This document shows positions 47,217 through 59,498 of a stretch of DNA of 64,000 bases, in pieces. The notes under the pieces are model-generated. The model had not been told where the DNA came from and ran no database searches. It saw nothing but the letters and a program-made list of their open reading frames with translations. Origin of the DNA: Eudromia elegans (taxonomy: Eukaryota; Chordata; Aves; Tinamiformes; Tinamidae); contig PTEX01000034.1 in NCBI GenBank assembly GCA_003342815.1, positions 5,633,612-5,697,611 on the forward strand, read 5' to 3'. Numbering within the stretch: the first letter of the stretch is position 1; the number at the start of each line of letters is the position of its first letter. Position numbers and translations under genes: made by a program.

Positions 47217-50200
47217 CTGTCACAGAAATACACAAGATCATTCATTACTGAATTTGTTTTATATTACAGGAAGATTTTCTTTCTTTATTTTAAGCAAGCA
47301 ATTAGTTTTCCTGTTTCCAATTAAACAATTAAATACTTACTAATTCTTTCCAGTGAGGTAAGAAAGGCCTGAAAGAACTATGGGAGAATACAGAGTTAAA
47401 ACTATGATGTTAGCTTATATCCTGAAGTGTGCTGTGACCACTTTGTTCTTGAAATCGGCTCAACATAGCTCTAAAACAAGCACAGCTGGTAACCAGAGAT
47501 TCACTCACTTATGGGGGAGTGCTCAGAAGAATTTAGCCACTGTTTAAACCTCTTTGTTGTTCCATTTCCTGTAGCTACATAGTGGCTATGGAAAGGACCT
47601 TTTCCCCCTACTCAGGTGTCTTTAAGCTCCAACAGATACCAGAGTAGGAACTCTTGACCACAAGTAACTGAGGTAAGCTAAAGTTAACATGGGAGGGAAA
47701 ACAGAATGTCCCTTTTAACTAGAGACCAGCCCAAGTCCAGACAGAGATTTAAGTTATTGAATCTTTGCCATTCTTTCCTTCCCATTGTGTTGTATTACAG
47801 AATTCAGCAGAGGAACCTTTCTTTCAGGTTAACATCTTTCACCCTAATATCCATTTTGTGACAAACATGGCCTACGTTTTGGCATGATTTAATGCTCTGG
47901 GTCTCAAAGAAGCATCTCTCCTTTTTTTTTTTTTTTTTTTGGTGGAACTATTTAGGGTAGTTTAAAAAACAAATTTACCTACTACTTGCTAGGTCTGGAA
48001 GCTTTCTGCTCAGGCAGTAAGAGTTTTTTTCAGCTTCTATTTCACTTCAGTTCAGAGTTATACAAATCAGTTTAAGGTTGTTATTGATGCTTTGGACTAC
48101 TGAGACAGATGATGGGAGGTCACCTGATCCATTCTACCAGTTGTGATTTTAAGAGATGGTTTCTAAATAAAACTCCTGACTCATTCCTTCTTCCCTTAAT
48201 ATACTGTAAAATGGATACTTGCAATTAACAACTGGAAAGTGTTTACTCCTTTATTTTATTGCTCAAGCCAGCCTATTTAAGATGTACAAAACCCCAAAAT
48301 AGTATAAATATTTTTTCACTCAATGCTTTTTAAACACAAAGTCAGGCTCCTATTGGTACAATAACTCCAGTATTTATTTGCTGAAAAGCAAGAATATCTC
48401 CTCAATAAAATACTGTGTTTACAATTATCAAACTTACCTATCAACAACTTTTCTTCAAGAAGTGCAAAAACCTGCTTAGCCTCAGTATTTTCTGGCTCAT
48501 AGATCAGAACTGCAATTTGACAATACAGCATATTACTGTTATGTATACAATGACAAAATAAATAGAAAATCTGAAATAAGACTGACATTATGGTAATTAT
48601 ACCTATATAAAACTTTACACATATACAAAATAGATACACCTGAAAAATTTCAAAGATTTTATTACAAAATATGCTCTTGGTTAGTGTCTTAATTTGGACT
48701 TCTAGAATTGGAATGGAAAGAAGATGTATGCTATTTACAAGTATTAAGATTATAAAGCATATTAACTATACTGTAAACATGCATAACATATGCATAAAAT
48801 TCAGATATCAAGTTAGATTCAAATGAATCCCAGAAACACTAAGCCCTGAAAAAGTTCTGTTATTATTTTCCATAGAGGAAAAACAATCTAGTTAAAAAAA
48901 GTGATTTGTTCCAGAATATTAAAAAATATACAAAAACCCTTGGATTCTAGTGAACTGATCTTTGCAAAATATCTAAAAAACCCCCAAAATTTATTCTCTT
49001 TACATCAGGCATCTACTAACNCTTTTTGCATGTATTCTCCTGGATATTAAATTCACTTATTTAAAGAGGTAAACAAGATGAAATAAATTACCTGACACCA
49101 TCAAATATGATATCATATGTTAAACATATAACTGCTAATGAATCACTTATTTTTCCTCTCCATAAGATACTTTATCATGCTAAAATGTTAAAGCTTTTTG
49201 CTAAGCATATGAACAATGTATTATATAAGTGTTTCAAACAGATGAACTAGATGATAAATAATTCTGCTACAAGGAGGTGACACTTTTAACTCTCCTTAAA
49301 ATGTTTCAATACAGAAAATAAATACTGAGTGACTTAAAAAGCAGCTGTTATGAATGAAATTGTACTGTTGACAGAGAGAAGTCAGTCCAATTACCTCAAC
49401 TGAAATATAATCCCCTCGGGGCAGTACTTACTCATCTGACAAAGTTTTTTTCCAAGACTGTAGTTTCTATTCAGAATTGCTTTTAGGAACTAAAATAAAT
49501 AAATAATTAGAATATATGACTCTGCATGTATTTATATACTGATATATAAACATACATATTTTTCTTTTACAAAAACATCCCATACAAAGTTAATATAAAT
49601 AAGTGCTGATATTAAAATTCAGAATTAACTCCAAGTTTTGACTATTTTTACATGAAAGATATACTTGATGAGATTGCTAGCAGCTTTTGCAAAAATAATG
49701 GAGAATTCTACTGTTGTGCCCCTTATTAGACAGACTCAGACAAGTCTGAGAGTGCTATAGAACTTCCTTAATCTGCTTTTTAACTATGACAGATTAAAGC
49801 CTGAACATCTAAATATCAATAGCAGAAATTCAAACTACTATAGAAGCACTTAAGAATGAGAACAACCATATCAACATGAAGTCCAAGTCACTTCAGTGGA
49901 CCTGCCCCACTGAATCAACTCAGATTAAAGTCTACAGGAATGAAGTTTAAATTGGGTACAAATGGTGATTTTTCTTTAAATGAGAAAACATAACTGACCC
50001 AGCCCTCTGCTGTTCTTACACAACTAGATACAACTAATANCCCTAGGTTAAATACAATTAATTAATTAATTTAGCCCTACTAAATACAATTAATATAGGT
50101 GGCACGAGTCAGATATAAAGACCCTTGCTTTCTGAGCAACCATTTTACTTCTATAATTAGACTGAGATTCAGATTTTTTCCATGCACTTTTTTTTTTTAA

Positions 50201-52522
50201 CCAATCTTTTCCTCTTCAATCTAAAACCAATGCAGAAGGAATGCTTACACAAAAGCTTTCTATGTCAGATGTCATTTCTATCTATTTAGCCCATAAGCTT
50301 TAGCAAAGTCCTTTTTTTCAGAATTTTTCTTTTTGAAAATGCGAGGAAGAGCCTTGCTTAAATATATAGTAAATGTATGATGACTCATTTTTGCCATGCC
50401 AATCACTATCATTGTAACTGTATTACTCTTATGTGCAGCACTTAGAATTCTAGGGTAGAACTTGCTGCAGAATTCTGATCTGAATTTCTCTGTTTTTTTT
50501 TTTTTCTGGGACTACAGTTTTTGCAAGAAAAAGTGAGGAAAAAAAAAAAAAGTAAAAGTAAGTATTATGCCAGAAAGAATAATTCTGAGAATTAAAAACT
50601 GGCTGAATTAGAGTGTGGCTCTGTAACCATAATCTAAAAAAAAGTACAGAATTCCCAGTTTTGGTATAGTAAAGCATCCAGTATTTAGGGTTTTATTTTT
50701 TGATATCTCAATTATTACTGCCATTATTATTACTGCCAACCAGTCTCGTCACAGAATTGGAAGCCCAGCTCACCCTAGTCCATAAGGCCTACTTATATTA
50801 AGACAAATGTAATAATTCAAAATTTACCTCTTCTAATAATTCTCTCGGTGCACTAAGCTTTCCATGTTCATATTCATTTTGTTCATTGCTAATTTCATTA
50901 CCGTCATCTGATATTTCAGTCAGCAGCTCATCATAATTGTGAATTTTAACACCATTTGCCAGAGTTTGAGCACCAACTTCTTTCTCAGATGCTTCCTTAA
51001 TGTTACTGGATTCTTTTTCATTTTCATCTTTTTTTTAAAAAAAAAAAGTGTAAATGACAATATGGTAAAAAATAGCACTTGCTATCTGTACTGAATACTG
51101 ATAAGGACTTTTTGCACTAAATTTAAAATATTTTCTCTTTAATGATTACTACAAAAAATACTTCTTAAAATTTGCTTGGAAAATTATCTGGACTTCAAAA
51201 ATACTATTATAATTAAAGAAAAAAACCCTTTCTCTTCCTGCAAGATTACAATATGATAGCCAGGGCTAACTGAAAGTTAGAAGTTCAAACATGCCAAGGT
51301 ATGCAAGTGAACAGACTGTCTGGGCTATTCAGATAACCTCCCTCTGCCCTGTATTCAGACCTGGGAAAATGGGAAAAAAAACCCTGAATGTGTTCAGTCC
51401 CATCTCAACCTACACCAATTCTACTATTACAGACAGGACTGCAGTAAACTGTCAGTTGAGTAGACCTTCCTGGAAGTTTAAACTTTTATGTTAGAAACAA
51501 AACAGTCCTCAGCAAATAACACCTTAAACACAAGCATATGGGTAATTGCATGGTGCCATAAATGTATTAAATTCTTCTGAACACTATTGGGGCCCAGTCA
51601 AAAGTCCACTTAAGTTTGCAAGAGGCTTGAACTGAAGTTTAGATCCTGCCTGAAAAACAAATGAAACCTCTAAGACCAGACTACAAAGTTAATTTTACCC
51701 CGTACTCCAGTGTCTCCTACCACTGGGAGAAACTCCATTCTGGTAGTGCTCACTTTGTAGCAGCTGCTCCAGCTGTTCCAAGCGCCGACTGTGAGATCAC
51801 CTGCGAGCTCCTAGGAACCAGTTGGGGACAGAAGTATCTATTACAAAGCTAGACTGTCTTCTAGGGCAATAAAACAGTGCTACTTGGTACATAAATCACA
51901 TCTATTAATTGCACAGTACAAATACTAGNAAAAATAACCATATGAAGTCTAAGAACTTAATCAGATTTTTTTATTGCTCAGGTGAATCTTTTTTTTTTTT
52001 TCCTCCTTTGGTCAGCCAGCTAATATTTATACCAAAATACTAGTTTGGGATCAGCAGACTGAGGGGGAAGGAAGCAGGGCTGATACAAATGCTCTTCCTT
52101 TACCATGTGTGGAGAGGACTGACAGATTTCCCCTATAANGCTGTCCTAGTTGAAAATGTGGCTCTTAGTTTTCTGGTGCTGCTGTGCAAGTGTTCCCTAA
52201 ACAGCTGTGGGGAATCACAAGGTGGCTGGAACTCCTCTCCTGACTTACTTTACTGAGTATTCCCTTCCACTGCTGGGGCAGTAACCTCCACTCAAGTGGT
52301 GGCCACCGGCAGTGAAAGATGCCTTCACAGGTCTTTGACATCCTTTAGTTTTATCTTTTCAGAAGGGTTTCAAATGCTTTAACTCAGCCTCCAGACTTTC
52401 CAATGACTTGCATTTTCTTTCTTCAGAGTTACTTCATACCCTTGAAAGCCAACAAAGGAACTTAGGGACTTTCAAAGGAAACTCATCACAGAAAAAAAAA
52501 AAAAAAGCCTACTTGGAACAGG

Positions 52523-52576
<54 letters not shown>

Positions 52577-55500
52577 CTTATTTTATTATTTATTCTTAAT
52601 AATTTTTAGAATTTTTAAAAATTAAATTTAAACTCAGATTAAATTTTAACTCAGATTGCAGGAAAAGGGGAATAACACTCTCATTCCATTTTTTCCTTCT
52701 CTGTGCTGGCAGAAAGGCAAATGCCTAACTGTTGGAAAGGCTCAAAANGGAAACTCTTCTGAGGATACTTATATAATAGTCACCAAACTGCCATTGCCAA
52801 CACGTTAGTAGCCTTTCCAGCTCAGCATGTTGAATTGCAAGGGTCCCCCCTTAGGCATCTATCTTTCCTGAGGCACTAATACCATGGTGANTATTCAACT
52901 GTCATTAGTGATTAATGGCTGTTCTTTCCCCCTCTCCTTCCTTGTTTTGAAAAAAGAATAAAAAAAAGTCTTTAAAATATAAGAGAATTAAGAAGAATTC
53001 AGAGTATCTTTCCTTTCAAAGTCAATAAGGTTGAAATTCTCTGATTTTTCATTTCTTAACATGGGCCATATAGATAGAGTTTTCATAACTGATCACTACA
53101 TTTCTGTCAAAAGCAAAAACCAGAAAGCCAAAAACCTGCTCTGGTACTATACATAGACTTGTATATTCCAATGCAAAAAGAAGAATAAATAATCTATTTC
53201 TACAGCCTGTTTCAATATAAATAAGGCTCTGACTTAATTCCTTTGTAGAATTTTACACTTGTCAAATTTTCTTGTTTGCCACAAGGTTATTGATACAAGC
53301 AGAATTCAGACTTTCCAGGTTCAGAAGGTCTGAACTTCATTTTGGCAAAAGCTATTCTGTAACATTCCACCTAGTTCCAGTTCAATTTAACCCAAGGGCA
53401 TCAACCACATATTCATGGAACACCTATGATAAATCAACCAAATTATAACAGTTTCATTCATAGATACCATAGATAAATGGAAGTAAATACAAATCTTATC
53501 TGTATTTTCCTGTATTCTTGTGTAGCTTGGGGAAGACTGCTGGACAATTTTTTTTTTTTTTTTTTAAAATTTTAGATGAAATATTCCATCTACAGATTGC
53601 ATGCATATTTCCAGCAGTGAATAAATACAGAAAAGAAGTGCATATAAATATCAGAAATTATTAAAATACAGTATTTTTCACCTGTAAAATGATCTCTAAT
53701 GAGGTTCTACAATCACAGCAAAGTAATATGCTCACATATGATAAGCACACACTAAATGTAAACTCTTCACAGAAGAATGGGTTGCTTTCAGAATAAACAA
53801 GTACTTACTGAAGAACAAAACAGTACTTCTTAATGCTGTATGATGCATTAATAACTCACTGCTGAAGCTGCAAATACCTTAGAGATAGCAAAGTCCCAGG
53901 ATGAAGCAGCCATATAGCCTGCTTGCTCTCTTCTTTCCTACTTTCCACAAAGAAAAAGAAACTTTATCTCATATCTTCTCCCATTACCCAAGCTCTACAA
54001 AGAATATCAATATAAAGGATTTTTAAAATTCACCATTAATTCAGTGACAACCAAAATCAAAGTTGGCTTCGCTGAGGGAAAAAAAAAAAAAAAAGTTTTT
54101 ACAACATCTCTGAGTTCTGAACGCATTTATTTTTGAAGTCATGTCCAGGAGACAAAACCCTGCAGCTCAAAACTTGTTTTCTCTGGCTGCCCAAATCCTC
54201 TTTTCCCCATTCCGTTTGTTCTCTCCCTAGGCAAAGGCAGATCCTGCTGACTGCAGCTGCCTGATGTATGCTACTAGTCTCTTTGGTGCATCCACTATGC
54301 ATTAAAAAGTCAAGCTGGGATAATATTCCCTGCACATCTTGGTAACTTGCAGCTCAAGACTGCAGTTGTGACCTGCTGAACGGGGCTGCTNAAGTCAGTG
54401 TCTCCTATGGCCAAAAACCATCTCCTGTTGACAGACCTTCCCTGACCAAACATGGAACTTGCCACAGCCAAAATTATTCAAAAGATTAATGACCTACTCA
54501 AAAAGCTTAGAAGCAATATTTACATAGCACTTTTATCAAAAGTGCAGAGAGGGATGAAATCAGAAATATTTTCCAATGGATATTTCAGAGATTTATATTC
54601 TGTAGGGCAGACACGACACTCATTTGTAGCTGAAAGCCCAAACAACTTTACATTAAAAGTAACAATTAAAAATGTAATTAAAAATGTAATGCCGATGTAA
54701 TTATAACCGTCCAATAAAAATACATTTTTCAGCTTTTACTGGACAAAGTTAGTGAGCTGCCACTCTATCCAGCAAAATAAGGGTTATAACCCAAGCATGA
54801 GAACCAAGACAATGCTGTATTTTTTTTCCCTTAAATGTAATTTGTGATACAGATACTAGGCCAAATTTCCCTCTCACAAACATAGCATTGCTCTGATGCT
54901 GCAGCATCATCTTCTTCTTTGACACATATTAATTGGTGACAACAGTGGAAATCACACTTAGTGCTTATGCAGCTCTCAGCAGTTTCATTAACTGCCTTAA
55001 ACTTTCTTGTTTACAGCTTACAGATGTTTGCCTTTCTTTTTTCAAAGTTGAGTATGGCACTGAAACATATTTAAGTCAAATTACTTTCCAGATAGTGAGC
55101 ATATATAGTTACTGTGCTAAAGCAAGAGGCACACTTCTAAACATTGAATTCTCTCATTTATCATTCAATTACAAATGGATCAGTGCCATCAGTAGCTTCC
55201 GTAATTACCAACTCATCATTAGCAGAATTAAATCACATAGTATTAGATATTGTCAGTTATAAGGGTGGTTAGCNAAATATTTATTTGGGAAAATAGTACC
55301 TCCAAAAATATACTTGAAGTTAGAAGACTCTAATGTGAAAGTTCCCATTACAGCTATAAAATTCAAATAATATTATCTATTGTTCCACAAGGTTTCCTTT
55401 CATTTTTCAATTTCAAAATAGCAGTTTTAAAAGTCCACTTATAATGGTTTAGGGAGATGACATATGTACATATGTTTAGATAAATATTGAATAACTACCT

Positions 55501-58500
55501 CAGAGCTCCTGCACAACGTACCCACCCCACAGGTGTAAGCTATTTCCAAGTAGTCCACAAGAATATTTGAAGCACGATTCTATCCCTGGAAGGATTGGCG
55601 TTATAAAGGGAGCTATATACCACTGAAGCCCTTACTTAGCCTTATTTTAAGTTTACATTATCACAAATGATTTTGCAATCTGATAACTCAAACTGAGTTT
55701 ACGAATACAACATACAAATGCTAAATATAATATTATGAGAGTTATGGAAAAGTGTGAAAGACCCACATTTCAGAAAAACTCAAACAAGGGAAACCTAACC
55801 ATAGGTTTTGTTTAGATGTTAGGGAGAAAAGGTTTTCAAAGTTGTAAAGATATTGTAGGGCTGGAAGTCGCACACATTAAAGCCCACGGCAAAGTTTCTT
55901 TGACAGCAAGGGTACTGAATTGGCGCTTGAAAAGCACTGTGACAAAAATTTTCTCAGTTGATGTTTCTAATTATATTGTAGTCATGTACTCTATTAAAAA
56001 AACCCACATTGCTTTATGCATATACTTATTCATATTAGTAGTTAATAGCAAAAATAAAAATCAAATAAAAAAGCAAAGTCTGTTTCACAGAACATAAAGA
56101 TGCTCAAGTTTCTATAATGTAGCTTGCATGATATAGTTAACAGATATTTTTTATTGGATTTAAATAACAATGGTGCCAAGTGAACCATAGGTTAAAGTGT
56201 CAATCCATGTATTTCCAGTCTTTCAAAATTAATTGGATGACAAATGATTGCATTATTGAGCTCTAATTGCTTAAAAAGGCATGTAATAGATCAGCTGCAA
56301 AACCAAAGACATCCTCTTACTGTGGTGCTGCTTGGATTGGTTCGATAATCACTTCTTCTGAAAAACAAATATAAAACATCTGTTCCACATTTTGGTTCAT
56401 CTGATACAAATTTTGTTCCTCAATTCTAAGATTTTTTAACTAGAAGATGTAATGCCAGCTCCTCACCTTTACTCCCAATATAAAAGACTATATTTTAAGT
56501 CTTAGTAAATTGCTCAAATATGTGCTTACTTAGATTTTTGATTATTTTAAAGCAAGTGCTGTTTTAAAAGTTGAAAATTGTTAAATAATTTATTAATCCA
56601 GGAATAAGAAGATGCTCACCTTCTTGGTGGCTGTTCTTTTTAAACAATTGTGCCTAATCGATAATAATAACAACAAAAAAATCCACAGTGCAAGTAACTT
56701 TTTAAAAACTAGACTACCATAACTTATATAAACAGACATGCATCTTCAAAATAAACAGGAAATATTTTTTTGTTAAGCTTTTTTTTTTTTAATTTAAAAA
56801 TTAATGCTGTATTTTTACTTACCTTACCTTACCTTACAGTTACAGAGGCAATTTATTAATTTGGACTTATTAGCTAACTCAAAAAAACAAAAACACAAAA
56901 GAACAAAGAAAGTGAATCAGGAACTTTCTAATACTTATATAAGCTCTTGATTTGAAGTCTTCCCTATCTCTATTAGAAGAAAAATGCCATATAAAGCATT
57001 TGAGCACATGCTTTCTTTATACCTTATTATGTAAAGCGCTGCAGCATATTTTTATATCCTATTGAGATCACTAAAACTCAAATACATACATAAATGTATT
57101 TCTTGTGGACTCCATATCAAGCCACACGAATGCTGTTATTACATACTCCTTAGTGTTTAAAAGGTGTTTACGACTATAAAATATTCTTTGGATTAAGGAC
57201 CAATGGCAATCTCTGAATTGTACAGCAAAGAGGGATTGGGAAGTCAGGAAGTTTTTTTGTGAATTCAAAGCCAAAAAGGTTATTGCACTTTGACAAGTAC
57301 TTAAAAAAAAAAAAGCCCCCATTAGCTGAAATACTACATTTTTTTTTTCTTCAACTGTAACTAAAGCATCACTAACACAACTATGTAAAACTGAAATAAA
57401 AATATTGAATATAAAGTCTGAAAAATATTTACAAATAAAGCTGCTAGAAAATTCGTTTGGATTGCAAGAAGTGACACCAAGTATAGCAAGAACCATACTC
57501 AATCTACTCTGCCCTTTATTATAATTCTAATTCGATCCACTGGGTGGAGTCTCCTCTTTTATCCACCAGCCTTGATNAAATAAGTGCAACTGAAGAACCA
57601 CTGAGGCATGAACTGATAGGTCAATGTAACCTTGCCATTGAGTAATACTCCTGAAAATCACAGTAAACAAAACAAAACTTCAGTTTATGTGCCCTAGGTT
57701 TTAGGCATGAATTACCAAAAATGAAAGCAGGAGCATTTTTACCTCACAGAGAATATATTGCTGAATATTCTTACATGAATACTCATTTCAATAACTTCCT
57801 AACACAAACTCGTGAGGGGAAACCTACCGATAAATGGTGGATGTAGTGGCCATTACAATACTCCTTAACTTTATCTACCAACAGGCATCTCCAAATCAGT
57901 CTAACTGTCTTCTTCTTATGGTTTTACTGAATAAAAGCCTTCTAGAAACTTTTGTCGTCAAGATCTATCTTTCTTTTCCTACCTTGATACTGCTACAGAG
58001 TCTCTAGAATAAATCCATCTAAACAGCAAACACGGTACAATTAGCGCTGCCATGAGTAACAGATGTTTTCTTGTCATTTGTATTTTTTTTACCTTGGTTT
58101 GAAGCTTATCACAAAAAGTTTAGTAATAGGTTGTTAAAATTTCCTTCTATTTAAAAACTGATTGGGCTTTGAGATATTTCTAGATCATATAAAAATACTT
58201 TTTAAGATGAAAAAAAAATTAAATTGTTGTCAAAAACTGAACCAGCATCCCAGTTGTCACATGATAAGACATCATCACTTAATAAGTACTTGAAATGTTA
58301 ATACGAGTTTTAATTCCTAGCAGTGCTTGGTGTTTAGCAAAGGTCCCTGCTGTACATTGTTTTTAATATGAAATCATGTTTAAAAATTCTAGAATTATCT
58401 ACATATGTTTTTGTATGAGCATACATACACATTTAGATAGAGTAAGGCTGGCAAAAATGCCTATAAGAACACAAAGGCTGGTATATAGTTATGAGAATAT

Positions 58501-59498
58501 ATGTTCACACTGTCTTCAATAACTGCAGTAAATGATAATCCAAAAACTTTAAGAGATATTTGATTCCTATTCTCTTTCCTTTCAAAAAATCCCACAGTAT
58601 TGTTTTTAGTTCATTCATTACCATTCAGCTTTAAAGCAAATATTAAGTTCAAGTTTCTTACAAAAATCAGAATTCATACTTACTTAATTATAAAGGAATA
58701 CAATACAGTGAAATACTGCTTGATGTTATTATTCCCATTAATGAAACTCTTGTAGCCAAGAGCCATGTGATCCATATCTGACCAATTTCCAGATGGAAAT
58801 TTAAACAAATTATTGTCCCATATTTGTTTAATTTTTTTTTGTCTTGGAAGACAAGCAGAATCTTTAGAGACAATCCAATAGTTACAACTTTATAAAGTAA
58901 GGAATTAATAAAAAGTACGAAGCTATTTTAAAATCTTGGAATGTCTGACAACTTACCCTATAAAAAAAAAGTACAATGTAATCAGATGCCCATGAAAGTC
59001 TTAAGATTGTTGTTTATATTTTTAACATGGTAAAGAAGTTTTACAAAGAGGTATAAAAAAAATCAGTTTTCATTTGGGACATGAGAGGGAACACACACAT
59101 GTTCTCCTGATGGATTTGAAGTAGGGTTTGTTAGTGTGATTTTTCAGAAAGCAGAGGAGTCAAACGCACAATCCATACAGTAAAAAGAGACAGAATTACA
59201 TTAGAGTGTCATTATTGGTTTAAAACAGGCTGTGCCTAGGCATGTGAAAAACAAGGTATAGATATTAATAATTTTTCTTTAAAAAATGAACTAAGTCTCA
59301 AAATTAAAAAAAAAAGATACTAAAATGTGCACACTGAGGAGGTTATACTAATCCTAATAACAAACATACTTGCCACTGTTTTAAGTAAAGTCTTGGTAGC
59401 TATAAACTCTTTACATAAAACAAACAAATGCTATATGTAGTTAGAGATAGGTCACAAAAAATACCTTCTGGAAGCATCGCTTCTGGCATTCAAAAAAC
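47062..59498 (-). CDS. ERICH2: ERICH2, glutamate-rich protein 2 (partial, 7 exons)
   Basis: Little-characterised vertebrate protein; I assign no biochemical function. Four 3' exons are firm (50,828-51,005, 49,432-49,489, 48,438-48,509, 47,062-47,216). They encode NYDELLTEISDDGNE, then LNRNYSLGKKLCQMILIYEP and a strongly acidic Glu/Asp/Ser C-terminus ending DSDDSEEN. The helical middle resembles a single TPR-like helix pair. Three small upstream exons (59,465-59,498, 56,620-56,653, 56,321-56,357) join in phase and add EEVIIEPIQAAP among other residues. Joined, the seven give about 188 codons, but the N-terminus and start codon are not identified. The name rests on recalled similarity to human ERICH2 and on synteny: it lies directly upstream of GAD1 on the same strand, as in human. 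Confidence 0.75.
47217..48437 (-). other. ERICH2: ERICH2 intron before the last exon
   Basis: 1.2 kb, AT-rich, with a T19 run at 47,922-47,940. Nothing else recognised. Confidence 0.8.
47922..47940. repeat. Poly(T) run
   Basis: About 19 T on the plus strand inside an ERICH2 intron. Confidence 0.9.
48438..48509 (-). CDS. ERICH2: ERICH2 penultimate exon
   Basis: 72 nt, phase 1 at both ends, acceptor CAAATTGCAG, donor GTAAGT. It encodes LIYEPENTEAKQVFALLEEK then LLI. Confidence 0.88.
49432..49489 (-). CDS. ERICH2: ERICH2 internal exon
   Basis: 58 nt entering phase 0 and leaving phase 1, acceptor ATTTATTTTAG, donor GTAAGT. It encodes FLKAILNRNYSLGKKLCQM. Confidence 0.88.
50828..51005 (-). CDS. 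ERICH2: ERICH2 internal exon with uncertain 5' edge
   Basis: It encodes NIKEASEKEVGAQTLANGVK...NYDELLTEISDDGNEISNEQ...APRELLEE before donor GTAAAT. Two acceptors are possible. CAG at 51,006-51,008 gives 178 nt and accepts the phase left by the 56,321-56,357 exon. AG next to 51,027 gives 200 nt starting DENEKESS, but it needs a different phase and is preceded by a run of eight A. I chose the first on phase grounds; both read in the same frame downstream. Confidence 0.75.
51028..56320 (-). other. ERICH2: Large ERICH2 intron
   Basis: 5.3 kb, AT-rich. It holds an (ATT)n repeat at 52,524-52,568, an A run near 54,079-54,094 and a T run near 53,551-53,565. I looked for a further exon of suitable phase and found none I could support, though a small one could be missed. 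Confidence 0.65.
52524..52568. repeat. (ATT)n microsatellite
   Basis: About 15 uninterrupted ATT units followed by an AT-rich degenerate tail. Confidence 0.95.
56321..56357 (-). CDS. ERICH2: ERICH2 candidate small exon
   Basis: 37 nt between acceptor TTTTTCAG and donor GTAAGA. It enters phase 1 and leaves phase 2, encoding EVIIEPIQAAP. Both splice sites are good, and the Glu/Pro composition fits the gene. Evidence is splice signals and phase only. Confidence 0.6.
56620..56653 (-). CDS. ERICH2: ERICH2 candidate small exon
   Basis: 34 nt with donor GTGAGC and acceptor ATTATTATCGATTAG. It enters phase 0 and leaves phase 1, encoding AQLFKKNSHQE. It joins in frame to the next exon. The acceptor is moderate. 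Confidence 0.45.
56820..56836. repeat. (ACCTT)n short repeat
   Basis: Three tandem ACCTT units preceded by a degenerate ACTT. Confidence 0.7.
59465..59498 (-). CDS. ERICH2: ERICH2 candidate small exon, most 5' seen
   Basis: 34 nt with acceptor TTTGTTTTTCAG and donor GTATTT. In the phase that joins the next candidate it reads FFECQKRCFQK. In another frame it offers ATG with MPEAMLPE, which could instead be a start if it spliced straight to 56,321-56,357. It cannot be settled from sequence alone. Confidence 0.4.
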
